The notes under the pieces: generated by a model
Database searches by the model: none
What the model saw: only the letters and a program-made list of their open reading frames with translations
What the model was told of the DNA's origin: nothing
From: Camelimonas fluminis
GTDB taxonomy: Bacteria; Pseudomonadota; Alphaproteobacteria; Rhizobiales; Beijerinckiaceae
Assembly (NCBI RefSeq): GCF_014656355.1
Contig: NZ_BNCG01000009.1
Location: 97,167-161,166 of the forward strand
Reading direction: 5' to 3'
DNA length: 64,000 nt
Made by a program: the position numbers and the translations under genes
Shown: piece after piece, positions 1 to 8,572 of the stretch
Numbering within the stretch: position 1 is the first letter of the stretch
Layout of the letters: each line of letters begins with the position of its first letter

Positions 1-1290
1 GCGGGCATTGCGGAACTCGCCGCGCTGGATGGCCACGAAAGTGATGATCGTCGCCCCCAGGGTCGCCAGCCACCAGGACTGGGCGTTGGCGGCGCCAAAG
101 CAGGCGACGGTGAAGGCGGCCCCAAAGCAGGAGACGATGCCGGAGGTCAGGGCCGGATTGTTGTGGCGGCGCGAGGCGAAGATGGCGTAGCCAAGCGCCA
201 CAGCCGCCGCCAGGGCGCCGACAACGCCCAGCTCATACCAGATCTCGAACGGCAGCGTGCGCGGCGCATCCGGCGACAGGTAGCCGGCGACACGGGCGCG
301 GATGCTGGTGTCGAGACCGTGTCCGGTGATCATGCGCAGCGGCTCACTGCCGGTTTCCTCAGCCCAGGCGCGCAGCGCCACGGCGCCGGGATACAACGGG
401 CCGTGGAAAAACTTCAGGAACGGCCGCAGGATCAGCGGGAACAGCGGGGCCAGCGCCAGCAACGCCGGCATCAGCACCGCGATCACCCGCACGCCGCGAT
501 CGCCTGTCAGCCGGGTGATCGCGTACAGCACGGCGCCGACAGCGACAGCGAGCAGGGCGGCGCTCTCCGGCATGACGCAGGTCGCCACCGCCACAACGCC
601 GAGCAGCACGCAGGCGCCGAGAATGCGCCGCCGCGACACCAGCCAGGCCACGGCCGGCCAGACCATCACCGCCAGCACGACAAGGCCGCGCTCCAGCGGA
701 TCGGCGTCCATCAGTTCGGCGTTGACGTCCTGGGCGCGGAACGCCCCCAGCGCCAGGGCGCCAAGCGCGCCGATGGCGACGCCGACGGGGATGAGATGCA
801 GATTGGCGGTGCGCACCCGCTCCGGCAGGCTCGCCACGCCAGCAACGCCAATCAGGGTCATCCAGCCGATCTGGATGGCCTTCTCAGTGGCGGTTTCGGG
901 AAACGGCGTCCAGCTGATGGAAACAATCGCCCAGCCCAGCAGCACCAGCGCAGCGACGCCGCCTGGCGTCATGAACACGTCGCGAATGGCGCGCAGGGGC
1001 TTCCTGGGCGCGCGATCGATCAGGCTGGCAAGCACCAGCAGGGCCACGGCGATCGGCGTCAGAATCACGGCCGCGCGACGGGAGACCACGGCGCCGATGG
1101 GCAGCAGGAACACCAGGGTGAAGAACCCCACGCGACGCAGCAACTGGGCGGCGTCGACCGTGGGGTCGAACCGGTTTGTCGTCTGGGCCTGCGCCTGCGC
1201 CGGCCGGGCCGTTGTCGCGCCCGCCGGTCCGCTTCCCTGAAGGACGGGACGCGCCGCCGGTTTGGAAGAGCCTGAACCCTGCATGTCCAT
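1..1290 (-). CDS. O-antigen ligase family membrane protein (partial, C-terminus beyond left edge)
   Basis: An open frame runs on the minus strand from an ATG at 1290 (a second in-frame ATG at 1284) through position 1 without a stop, so at least 430 residues are present and the C-terminus is missing. After a Pro/Gln/Ala-rich cytoplasmic tail of about 45 residues the protein alternates hydrophobic segments (about ten) with short loops. Near the visible end it carries ITGHGLDTS followed by PFEIWYELGVVGAL, which resembles the G-x-G and (H/x)N...E-x-G-x-x-G segments of the Wzy/WaaL O-antigen ligase family. Members join or polymerise surface glycans in the inner membrane; the substrate here cannot be inferred. 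No glycan gene is seen in the window, so the context lies to the left. The plus-strand frames over it are shadows. Confidence 0.72.
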   Translation of the reverse strand, partial: MDMQGSGSSKPAARPVLQGSGPAGATTARPAQAQAQTTNRFDPTVDAAQLLRRVGFFTLVFLLPIGAVVSRRAAVILTPIAVALLVLASLIDRAPRKPLRAIRDVFMTPGGVAALVLLGWAIVSISWTPFPETATEKAIQIGWMTLIGVAGVASLPERVRTANLHLIPVGVAIGALGALALGAFRAQDVNAELMDADPLERGLVVLAVMVWPAVAWLVSRRRILGACVLLGVVAVATCVMPESAALLAVAVGAVLYAITRLTGDRGVRVIAVLMPALLALAPLFPLILRPFLKFFHGPLYPGAVALRAWAEETGSEPLRMITGHGLDTSIRARVAGYLSPDAPRTLPFEIWYELGVVGALAAAVALGYAIFASRRHNNPALTSGIVSCFGAAFTVACFGAANAQSWWLATLGATIITFVAIQRGEFRNAR

Positions 1291-1642
1291 CCGATTCCGC
1301 TACTGGCAAACCAGTCTCGCATAGCGTGGTCTTGATGGCGGCGCCACCTTCATGGCGGGATCATGGCGGACGCTACCCGTAAGCCGTTTGGGAAAAGCAA
1401 CCCAACCTGCATAAAATTCTTTTCATTACAGACAGATAAACGAGGCCCGCATTTTGACCGGCTCAAAATTTGTTCCGGCCGTGTTGCAAAAAAACGCAAG
1501 CCCGAAGTCTGGAACCGGCGAAAAAAAGGCCCCGTGGGACGGGGCCTTTCCAGAATATCCATGCTGTCGCGATCTGACGTGAGGGCGTCGGCCAGACGGA
1601 ACGTCTGGCAGGCCGGAATCCGTTCAGGCGGGATACAGACGA
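1291..1642. other. Intergenic region, 352 bp
   Basis: No gene seen. It holds the promoter side of the O-antigen-ligase-like gene and, at 1521-1550, the terminator of the 3-hydroxyisobutyrate dehydrogenase gene. Confidence 0.6.
1521..1550 (-). terminator. Rho-independent terminator after mmsB/hibD
   Basis: Read on the minus strand, GGCCCCGT and ACGGGGCC form a stem with a 3-4 base loop, followed by a run of seven T. It lies about 90 bp past the stop codon of the dehydrogenase gene at 1643 and points the right way. Confidence 0.85.
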
Positions 1643-2527
1643 CTAGTGCTTGCCGTCGCGCAGGAAGTTGATGATCCCCGAAAAATCGGAGCCGCCGAAC
1701 CCCGCCGCCGCGAAGCGCTCGTAGATTGCCGCCGCAGCCGCGCCGAGCGGCGTCGCGGCGCCGCTGGTCGAGGCCGCGTCCTGGGACAGCTTCAGATCCT
1801 TCAGCATCAGGTCGACGGCGAAGCCCGGCTTGTAGCCGTTGTTGGCCGGCGAGGTCGGGACCGGGCCAGGCACCGGGCAATACGAGGTGATCGACCAGCA
1901 CTGGCCCGAGGACGTGGAGGCCACGTCGAACAGCGCCTGATGCGACAGGCCAAGCTTCTCGCCCATGGCGAAAGCTTCGCAAACGCCGATCATCGAGATG
2001 CCGAGGATCATGTTGTTGCAGATCTTGGCGGCCTGCCCGGCGCCGGCGTCGCCGCAATGCACGATCTTGCCGCCCATGACGTCGAGCACCGCCTTGCCGG
2101 CGTCGAAGGCCTCTTTGGCGCCGCCGACCATGAAGGTCAGCGTGCCGGCCGCGGCGCCGCCGACGCCGCCGGAAACCGGCGCGTCGAGCGCCGCCATGCC
2201 GGCCTCCCCGGCCATGCGGTGGGCGACGCGGGCGCTGTCGACGTCGATAGTGGAGGAATCGATGAACAGGGCGCCCTTCTTCGCGACAGGCAGCGCCTGC
2301 TCCCAGACGTTGAGCACCAGCTTGCCGTTGGGCAGCATGGTGATGATCACGTCAGCGCCGGCGACGATGTCGACGGCGTTGGCTGAGACGCTGACGCCCT
2401 GGGCGGCGGCGGCGTCGCGCGAGGCTTCCGAAAGGTCGGCGCCGCGCACGACGTGGCCGGCCTTGACCAGATTGGCGGCCATCGGGCCGCCCATGTTGCC
2501 GAGGCCGATGAAAGCGATGGTGCTCAT
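1643..2527 (-). CDS. mmsB: 3-hydroxyisobutyrate dehydrogenase
   Basis: 294 residues, the usual length. It oxidises 3-hydroxyisobutyrate to methylmalonate semialdehyde with NAD+ in valine catabolism. The N-terminus carries the Rossmann fingerprint GLGNMG (residues 8-13), DAPVSGG (115-121) is the family's substrate-binding segment, and Lys168 in GAGQAAKICNN is the expected catalytic lysine. It lies downstream of the acyl-CoA dehydrogenase and mmsA on the same strand, so the product feeds straight into MmsA; the 290-bp gap to the acyl-CoA dehydrogenase contains two copies of a palindromic repeat and may hold its own promoter. Also annotated hibD in some genomes. A strong terminator follows. Confidence 0.93.
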   Translation of the reverse strand: MSTIAFIGLGNMGGPMAANLVKAGHVVRGADLSEASRDAAAAQGVSVSANAVDIVAGADVIITMLPNGKLVLNVWEQALPVAKKGALFIDSSTIDVDSARVAHRMAGEAGMAALDAPVSGGVGGAAAGTLTFMVGGAKEAFDAGKAVLDVMGGKIVHCGDAGAGQAAKICNNMILGISMIGVCEAFAMGEKLGLSHQALFDVASTSSGQCWSITSYCPVPGPVPTSPANNGYKPGFAVDLMLKDLKLSQDAASTSGAATPLGAAAAAIYERFAAAGFGGSDFSGIINFLRDGKH

Positions 2528-2667
2528 GGGAATGCTCCAGGAAGATGGGGCCGGCGCGGCCGGGACTGATGACAGGCCCGGATCCGTTCATGCCGAACCG
2601 GACCTGGGCCACTTTCTGTTTTCATGCGCGCCCTGACGCCAGGCGGCAGGAACGCCCGCCGCTTTGG

Positions 2668-2720
2668 TCTGACGCATTTTCTTGACGAAAAGTGGCGTCC
2701 ACTTTTCTCGAAAATGCTCT
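2668..2720. repeat. GCATTTTC-family palindromic repeat, copy 1
   Basis: 53-bp element beginning TCTGACGCATTTTC and ending GAAAATGCTCT, with an inner palindrome AAAAGTGG-CG-TCCACTTTT. It is identical base for base to the copy at 2769-2821. Degenerate relatives occur elsewhere in the window. The type is a familiar dispersed extragenic repeat of Rhizobiales genomes. Confidence 0.9.
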
Positions 2721-2768
2721 GGATCGCTTCGGGCGAAACCCGGGCCTGGAGGCGCTCTGCCTTTTGGG

Positions 2769-2821
2769 TCTGACGCATTTTCTTGACGAAAAGTGGCGTC
2801 CACTTTTCTCGAAAATGCTCT
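2769..2821. repeat. GCATTTTC-family palindromic repeat, copy 2
   Basis: Exact 53-bp duplicate of 2668-2720, 48 bp away in the same orientation. Its outer end runs into the stop codon of the acyl-CoA dehydrogenase: the complement of CTA at 2820-2822 is the TAG stop, and the first two bases belong to the repeat. Confidence 0.9.
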
Positions 2822-3974
2822 AGCGGCCCACCAGGGCGCGGGCGACGATCACCCGCATGATCTCGTTCGTGCCTTCGAGAATCTGGTGCACGCGCAGGTC
2901 GCGGACAATTTTTTCCACGCCGTACTCGTGCAGGTAGCCGTAGCCGCCGTGCAATTGCAGCGCCTCATTGGCCACGTTGAAGCAGGCGTCGGTGACGAAA
3001 CGCTTGGCCATGGCGCAAAGTTTGGTCGCCTCCGGCTCCTTGCGGTCGAGGGCGGCGGCGGCGCGCCACAGGAAGCTGCGGGCGGCTTCGAGTTCAATGG
3101 CCATGTCGGCGATGCGGAACTGCAGCGCCTGGAATTCGTCGAGGCGTTTGCCGAAAGCCTTGCGCTCATTCATGTAGGCCAGTGATTTTTCCAGCGCAGC
3201 CTGGGCGCCGCCGAGCGAACAGGCGGCGATATTGAGGCGACCGCCGTCAAGGCCAGCCATGGCGATCTTGAAGCCATCGCCTTCATTACCGAGCCGGTTG
3301 GCCACCGGCACGCGGGCGTTGTCGAAGATGACCTGGCGGGTCGGCTGGGCGTTCCAGCCCATCTTGCGCTCATTGGCCCCGAACGACAGGCCGGGCGTGT
3401 CCTTCGGAATCACCAGGGTTGAGACGCCTTTGGCTCCCTCGGCGCCCGTGCGGACCATGACCACGTAAACGTCGGTGTCGCCGGCGCCAGAGATGAACTG
3501 CTTGGCGCCGTTCAGCACGTAGTCGTCGCCATCGCGCACGGCCTTCGTCGACAGCGCGGCGGCGTCGGAGCCGGCGCCCGCTTCGGTGAGGCAGTAGCTG
3601 GCCATCCACTCCATGGTGGTGAGCTTCGGCAGCCATTGCATGCGCTGGCTTTCCGAACCCCAGGTGTCGATCATCCACGAGGCCATGTTGTGGATGGAAA
3701 TGAAGGCGGCGACAGCCGGACAGCCGGTGGACATCGCCTCAAAGATCAGCGCCGAATCGAGCCGGGTCAGGCCTGAGCCGCCGACGTCCTCGCGGATATA
3801 AACGCCGCCCATGCCCAGCGCCGCGGCGGCGCGCATCTGCGCGACCGGGAAATGCTTTTTCTCGTCCCATTCCAGGGCGTGCGGCGCGATCTGCTCGCTG
3901 GCGAAGGCGCGGGCCATGTCGCGAATGGCGACGTGATCTTCCGAGAGAGCGAAAAATGGCGTGCTCTGGCTCAT
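2820..3974 (-). CDS. Isobutyryl-CoA dehydrogenase-type acyl-CoA dehydrogenase
   Basis: 384 residues from the ATG at 3974, which has GGAGAAGC just upstream; the longer frame to 4022 would add 16 basic residues unlike the family. FAD-dependent alpha,beta-dehydrogenation of a short branched acyl-CoA. Visible marks: the ACAD signature YCLTEAGAGSD (127-137), the C-terminal EGTNEIMR with the predicted catalytic Glu367, and LHGGYGYL typical of short-chain members. Placement between mmsA and mmsB points to isobutyryl-CoA, the valine intermediate, as substrate; that specificity is inferred from context. The enoyl-CoA hydratase and 3-hydroxyisobutyryl-CoA hydrolase that would complete the route are not in this cluster. 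The stop codon TAG overlaps a dispersed repeat. Confidence 0.9.
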   Translation of the reverse strand: MSQSTPFFALSEDHVAIRDMARAFASEQIAPHALEWDEKKHFPVAQMRAAAALGMGGVYIREDVGGSGLTRLDSALIFEAMSTGCPAVAAFISIHNMASWMIDTWGSESQRMQWLPKLTTMEWMASYCLTEAGAGSDAAALSTKAVRDGDDYVLNGAKQFISGAGDTDVYVVMVRTGAEGAKGVSTLVIPKDTPGLSFGANERKMGWNAQPTRQVIFDNARVPVANRLGNEGDGFKIAMAGLDGGRLNIAACSLGGAQAALEKSLAYMNERKAFGKRLDEFQALQFRIADMAIELEAARSFLWRAAAALDRKEPEATKLCAMAKRFVTDACFNVANEALQLHGGYGYLHEYGVEKIVRDLRVHQILEGTNEIMRVIVARALVGR

Positions 3975-4130
3975 GCTTCTCCGTTCCCTCTTCCCGTTTC
4001 CCGCCAACAGCCGTTGGCTCACTGTCCCTGGCCAACCATTACTGGCCCACTGTTCTTGTGGCGTGGGCCGGACCCTGATCCGGCCCGCGCATGTCAGCCG
4101 CCCGGCGTCGTCCGCCAGGCGAAAACGCGA

Positions 4131-5627
4131 TCAACCCATGGTCGGGATGACGAACTCGGCGCCTTCCTTGACGCCCGACGGCCAACGCGAGGTCACCGTC
4201 TTGGTCTTGGTGTAGAAGCGGATCGAATCCGGGCCGTGCTGGTTGAGGTCGCCGTAGCCCGAACGCTTCCAGCCGCCGAAGGTGTAATAAGCGATCGGAA
4301 CCGGGATCGGCACGTTAATGCCGACCATGCCGACATTGACCTTCGCCGCGAAATCGCGGGCGGCGGCGCCGTCACGGGTGAAGATGGCGACGCCATTGCC
4401 ATACTCGTGCTCGGACGGCAGGCGCAGCGCCTCGTCATAGTCCTTCGCGCGGACCACCGACAGCACCGGGCCGAAGATCTCTTCCTTGTAGATCTTCATG
4501 TCCGGGGTCACATGGTCGAACAGGCAGCCGCCCATGTAGAAGCCGTTCTCATAGCCCTGGAGCTTGAAGTCGCGGCCATCGACGACCAGCTTGGCGCCCT
4601 CGTCGATGCCGGCCTGCACGTAACCCTTCACGCGCTCCAGCGCGTCGCGGGTCACCAGCGGGCCATAGTCGGCGGTCAGGTCGGTCGACGGGCCGACGCG
4701 CAGCGCCTCGACGCGCGGGACCAGCTTTTCCATCAGGCGGTCAGCGGTGGCCTGGCCGACAGGAACGGCGACCGAGATGGCCATGCAGCGCTCGCCAGCC
4801 GAGCCGTAGCCGGCGCCGATCAGGGCGTCGACGGTCTGGTCGAGGTCGGCGTCGGGCATGATGATGGCGTGGTTCTTGGCGCCGCCGAAGCACTGGGCGC
4901 GCTTGCCGGTGGCGGCGCAGCCCTGGTAGATGTATTCGGCGATCGACGACGAACCGACAAAGCCAACGGCCTTGATGTCCGGGTCCTGGAGGATGGCGTC
5001 AACCGACTCCTTGTCGCCGTTGACGACATTGAGCACGCCAGCCGGCAGACCAGCTTCCAGCATCAGCTCGGCGAGGCGCATCGGCACGCCCGGGTCGCGC
5101 TCGGACGGCTTCAGGATGAAGGCGTTGCCGCAGGCGATGGCCGGGGCGAACTTCCACATCGGGATCATCGCCGGGAAGTTGAACGGCGTGATGCCGGCGA
5201 CGACGCCGAGCGGCTGGCGCATCGAGTAGATGTCGATGTTCGGGCCGGCGCCCTCGGTGTACTCGCCCTTCATCAGGTGCGGCACGCCGATGGCGAACTC
5301 CACCACTTCCAGGCCGCGCTGGATGTCGCCCTTGGCGTCGGGAATGGTCTTGCCGTGCTCGCGGGCGAGCAGTTCGGCAAGGCTGTCATATTCAGCCTGC
5401 GCCAGTTCAAGGAACTTCATCAGCACGCGGGCGCGGCGCTGCGGATTGGTGGCGCCCCAGGCGACCTGGGCTTCGCGGGCGTTCTCCACGGCGGCGCGCA
5501 GCTCCGCCTTGCTGGCGAGCGCGACCTTCGCCTTCACTTCGCCGGTCATCGGCTCATAAACGTCGGCGAAACGTCCCGAGGCGCCAGCGACGTGCTTGCC
5601 GCCGATAAAATGGCCATAGGTGTGCAT
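4131..5627 (-). CDS. mmsA: CoA-acylating methylmalonate-semialdehyde dehydrogenase
   Basis: 498 residues from ATG 5627, preceded by GGGAGAGGG; the frame opens further upstream but that stretch is not conserved-looking. It converts methylmalonate semialdehyde, NAD+ and CoA to propionyl-CoA, the last step of valine (and part of inositol/thymine) breakdown. Aldehyde dehydrogenase fold; the nucleophile Cys281 lies in GYGSAGERCMA, and GITPFNFPAMIP (about 145-156) and FGGAKNHAIIMPDAD are typical of the MMSDH subfamily rather than general ALDHs. First gene of a minus-strand run with the acyl-CoA dehydrogenase (156 bp downstream) and mmsB. A LysR regulator is divergent at 5997. Confidence 0.95.
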   Translation of the reverse strand: MHTYGHFIGGKHVAGASGRFADVYEPMTGEVKAKVALASKAELRAAVENAREAQVAWGATNPQRRARVLMKFLELAQAEYDSLAELLAREHGKTIPDAKGDIQRGLEVVEFAIGVPHLMKGEYTEGAGPNIDIYSMRQPLGVVAGITPFNFPAMIPMWKFAPAIACGNAFILKPSERDPGVPMRLAELMLEAGLPAGVLNVVNGDKESVDAILQDPDIKAVGFVGSSSIAEYIYQGCAATGKRAQCFGGAKNHAIIMPDADLDQTVDALIGAGYGSAGERCMAISVAVPVGQATADRLMEKLVPRVEALRVGPSTDLTADYGPLVTRDALERVKGYVQAGIDEGAKLVVDGRDFKLQGYENGFYMGGCLFDHVTPDMKIYKEEIFGPVLSVVRAKDYDEALRLPSEHEYGNGVAIFTRDGAAARDFAAKVNVGMVGINVPIPVPIAYYTFGGWKRSGYGDLNQHGPDSIRFYTKTKTVTSRWPSGVKEGAEFVIPTMG

Positions 5628-5996
5628 GCGACCCTCTCCCGTTGCCGCCCGGCCTGCGGGCGCCGTTCCCCAGAGCATTTTCCAGCCAAAATAATCATTT
5701 TGCGCGAAGAGAATGCATCATATCAAAATGATAGAGCGAAATTTCAGCCAGACCGGCCGCATTTCGCTCCAGAGCGCGCGCCGGGGATTGTTGTCCGGCT
5801 TGCGCCCTGATGCAATTTGGCGCCGCCCGACGCGTGTCGTCCCTTCGCGAAATCTGCTTGTCATTCCGCTGCAGCAACGCCACCGGACGCGAAAACCGTC
5901 TTGGGGGTATCACTAACAATTACGCACCGCTATATGCGTTTGTGAATGGTGTTGGTGCGAAAATCCACATACCCGCGATGCAAACAGGCTGGAGCA
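5628..5996. promoter_or_regulatory. Divergent mmsA / lysR intergenic region
   Basis: 369 bp between divergent mmsA and the LysR gene, so it should hold both promoters and any LysR-type operator. At 5721-5733 there is a short perfect palindrome TATCA-AAA-TGATA. A degenerate GAGCATTTTCC repeat lies at about 5672-5720. No promoter could be assigned with confidence. Confidence 0.4.
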
Positions 5997-6899
5997 ATGA
6001 ACAGGTTTGACTGGGACGACCTGCGCTATTTTCTCTCGGTCGCCCGGGCCGGGCGGCTGACCGTCGCGGCGCGCCGCCTGGGCGCCGATCACGCCACCGT
6101 GTCGCGCCGCATCACCTCACTGGAAACGGCGCTCAAGGCCAAGCTGTTCGAGCGGCGCCCGCACGGCTACCAGCTCACGGCGCAGGGCGAGCAGCTGCTG
6201 GCCAACGCCGAGGCCATCGAAACCCAGGCGCTGGCGGCGCAGAGCGAAATCGGCGGCGCCGACCTGACCCTGTCCGGCGCCGTGCGCGTCGGCGCCCCGG
6301 ACGGCTTCGGCTCCATTTTCCTGGCGCCGCGCATCGGCGCCCTGGCCGAGCGCTATCCGGAGCTGGACATCCAGCTGGTGGCCATGTCGCGCATTCCCTC
6401 GCTGTCGAAACGCGAGGCGGACATCGCCGTGTCGCTCAATCCACCGCGCGAGGGCCGGATCGTCGCCCGCAAGCTGGCGGATTACGATCTCGCCCTTTAC
6501 GCCGCCCCGGCCTATCTCGACGCGGCGCTGCCGGTGCGATCGCCCCAGGACCTGTTTGAGCACCGCATCGTCGGCTACATTGATGACCTGATCTATACGC
6601 CGGAGCTGGACTATCTGGACGAGGTCGCCAAGGGACTGCGCCCGCGCATCCAGAGTTCCAGCATTCTCGCCCAGCTGGCGGCGACGGAGGCGGGCGCCGG
6701 CGTCTGCGTGCTGCCGCGCTTCATGGCCGACGGCGCGCGCCTGCGGCGGGTGCTGCCGCGGGAGGTCACCCTCACCCGTTCGTTCTGGCTGATCGTCCAC
6801 GCCGATTTGCGCGACGTCGCCCGCATCCGCGCCACCATGGATTTTCTGGTGCGCGAAACCCGCGCAGCCCGCGCCGTGCTGCAACCAGAGACGGCCTGA
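5997..6899 (+). CDS. LysR family transcriptional regulator (likely of the valine cluster)
   Basis: 300 residues from ATG 5997, with GGAG immediately upstream; the N-terminus MNRFDWDDLRYFLSVARAG is a canonical LysR winged-helix start, and the longer frame from 5946 lacks a ribosome site. Helix-turn-helix at about 18-38 (LTVAARRLGADHATVSRRI), then an effector-binding domain. The subtype (NRFDWDDLRYF start) resembles alphaproteobacterial LysR proteins often placed beside mmsA. Divergent orientation to mmsA suggests it controls that run; this is inference from arrangement only. Confidence 0.88.
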   Translation: MNRFDWDDLRYFLSVARAGRLTVAARRLGADHATVSRRITSLETALKAKLFERRPHGYQLTAQGEQLLANAEAIETQALAAQSEIGGADLTLSGAVRVGAPDGFGSIFLAPRIGALAERYPELDIQLVAMSRIPSLSKREADIAVSLNPPREGRIVARKLADYDLALYAAPAYLDAALPVRSPQDLFEHRIVGYIDDLIYTPELDYLDEVAKGLRPRIQSSSILAQLAATEAGAGVCVLPRFMADGARLRRVLPREVTLTRSFWLIVHADLRDVARIRATMDFLVRETRAARAVLQPETA

Positions 6900-7123
6900 G
6901 GCGTCTCCGTCATCAGCGCGTCCGGAGGCGCGCCAGACATCCTGGGCCGGGTAACCTTGCTCTGGCGCTGACATCGCCCTGCCGCCAGGCCAGGCTTCCT
7001 GGCGATTGGCGGCGACCATTCCCGTCGGTCCGTCGTCCGAATCCGTTGTCGGGAGCACCAGCCTTGCCCTTGCCAGTTCCGCCGCCCTGGCCTCCGCCCT
7101 ACGCCGCATTGCCAGGGTTGGCG

Positions 7124-7789
7124 ATGACGCCCCCTCGTCACCACCAGCAACGGCCTGACAGGATTTCATTCTGGACAGGCTGCTTCAGGCCAGACGCCGT
7201 CACACATGATGTCGACATACCTGCAGACCGGGAGGAGGTCTCCCTTCCGCCCTACCTGCCGAATGTCAACGCCACGCTCCAATGCGTGCGCGCCTTCCTT
7301 GAGCTGGACGCATGCATCTTTGGCAAAGACGGTGTCGACCAGCTATTTCTCACCTCTGGCGACTACGTCAGCCAGGTAATCGCCCATTTCCAGAACTATC
7401 GCATCATGGACCAGGGGAAAACGCCGCGCATCTGGCTTCAGGCCGACAAACGGTTGTCCGGCGTAGCGGAGTACGCATCCTCCTACAGCCAGTTCGCCGT
7501 CCTGCACCAGCGGTTGCGCGGCGTAGACGTCGCCGACCGGGATTGGGGCTGCCAGTTGATTGTCGGCGTCAAAGCGGGCGTCCCTGTTCCAGCCGAAGCG
7601 AAGTTTCCGGTTCCGCTGGACAGTGTCCGGCTATACGCCGGCGAACACAGTTTCCGCACAGCCCGCATCAGCACGCGCGCCCTGCTGCATCCCAACCTGT
7701 ACGCACAACCGTTGCCCAGCGCGATGACGGAAGGCGTCGCTGACATATTCCGGGACGCCGACGCCCTGGCGCGCGAAGGGCTGCTGTAA
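7124..7789 (+). CDS. Hypothetical protein
   Basis: 221 residues from ATG 7124 (AGGG six bases upstream); the frame is open to a TTG at 7046 but the extra 26 residues are a Pro-rich stretch with no ribosome site. I do not recognise a family. The sequence has balanced, globular composition (for example NVNATLQCVRAFLELDACIF and WLQADKRLSGVAEYASSY), no signal peptide and no membrane segment. It sits alone between the LysR gene and the UPF0114 gene on the plus strand. The C-terminal half contains VADRDWGCQLIVGVKAG. Coding potential looks real from the low-bias amino acid composition compared with shadow frames, but no role can be given. Confidence 0.6.
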   Translation: MTPPRHHQQRPDRISFWTGCFRPDAVTHDVDIPADREEVSLPPYLPNVNATLQCVRAFLELDACIFGKDGVDQLFLTSGDYVSQVIAHFQNYRIMDQGKTPRIWLQADKRLSGVAEYASSYSQFAVLHQRLRGVDVADRDWGCQLIVGVKAGVPVPAEAKFPVPLDSVRLYAGEHSFRTARISTRALLHPNLYAQPLPSAMTEGVADIFRDADALAREGLL

Positions 7790-7916
7790 CGGGGGCCCGC
7801 GCGATGAAATGCGCGGTTTCCTCTTGCCCGGCCCGCATCACATCCCCATTTGTGGGCGCATCCGCGCCGCGCCGTCATGGCGGTGGTTTCTTTCCTGCAT
7901 CTGTCGCGAGTTATTC

Positions 7917-8507
7917 ATGGCCAGTTCTGACGAACCGACCTCCGCCCCCCCTGTGTCCGCCAGCCGCCGGCTGGGTCTCCTGCCAACGCTGATCTTCAGT
8001 TCGCGCTGGTTGCAGTTGCCGCTGTATCTCGGCCTGATTGTCGCCCAGGCTGTCTATGCCTTCCTGTTCCTCAAGGAACTCTGGCACCTTGTGGTGCACG
8101 CCTTCGACTTTTCCGAGCAGCAGATCATGCTGGTGGTGCTCGGCCTGATCGACGTGGTGATGATCTCCAACCTGCTGATGATGGTGATTATCGGCGGCTA
8201 TGAAACCTTCGTGTCGCGCCTGAAGCTGGAAGGCCATCCGGACCAGCCGGAATGGCTCGACCACGTCAACGCCAGCGTGCTGAAGATCAAGCTGGCCATG
8301 GCGATCATCGGCATTTCGTCGATCCACCTGCTGCGCACCTTCATCGAGGCGGGCAATCTGGGCGTTCCCGGCAAGTCGAATTACACCGAAACCGGCGTCA
8401 TCCTGCAGACGGTGATCCACGTGGTGTTCATCCTGTCCGCCATCGGCATCGCTTATGTCGACCGCATCAGCAACCCGCCGTCGCATCACGGCGCCGACCA
8501 TCACTGA
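7917..8507 (+). CDS. UPF0114 (YqhA/TIGR00645) family membrane protein
   Basis: 196 residues from ATG 7917; the open frame back to 7809 contains no conserved sequence. Three to four membrane segments are visible (LPLYLGLIVAQAVYAFLFL, VVLGLIDVVMISNLLMMVIIGG, KLAMAIIGISSIHLLRTFI, QTVIHVVFILSAIGIAYVD). The motifs SRWLQLPLYLGL, GGYETFVSRL and HVNASVLKIKLAMAIIGISSI are diagnostic of UPF0114. The family is a conserved inner-membrane protein of unknown function. It is monocistronic, followed by a convergent CoA-transferase gene. Confidence 0.93.
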   Translation: MASSDEPTSAPPVSASRRLGLLPTLIFSSRWLQLPLYLGLIVAQAVYAFLFLKELWHLVVHAFDFSEQQIMLVVLGLIDVVMISNLLMMVIIGGYETFVSRLKLEGHPDQPEWLDHVNASVLKIKLAMAIIGISSIHLLRTFIEAGNLGVPGKSNYTETGVILQTVIHVVFILSAIGIAYVDRISNPPSHHGADHH

Positions 8508-8572
8508 AGGCGGCTGAAAAGCACAGGGGCCGGCGCACGCCAGCCCTTGTGCATCCATCCATGCGCCCGATC

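Noticed and set aside
3852-5810. 652-codon plus-strand open frame over the acyl-CoA dehydrogenase and mmsA genes
   Set aside because: It is antisense to two clearly conserved genes and has the Arg/His/Ala-rich composition of GC-rich shadow frames.
8521-8552. Hairpin between the UPF0114 and CoA-transferase genes as a terminator
   Set aside because: GCACAGGGGC and GCCCTTGTGC pair with mismatches across a long loop, and there is no T run on either strand.
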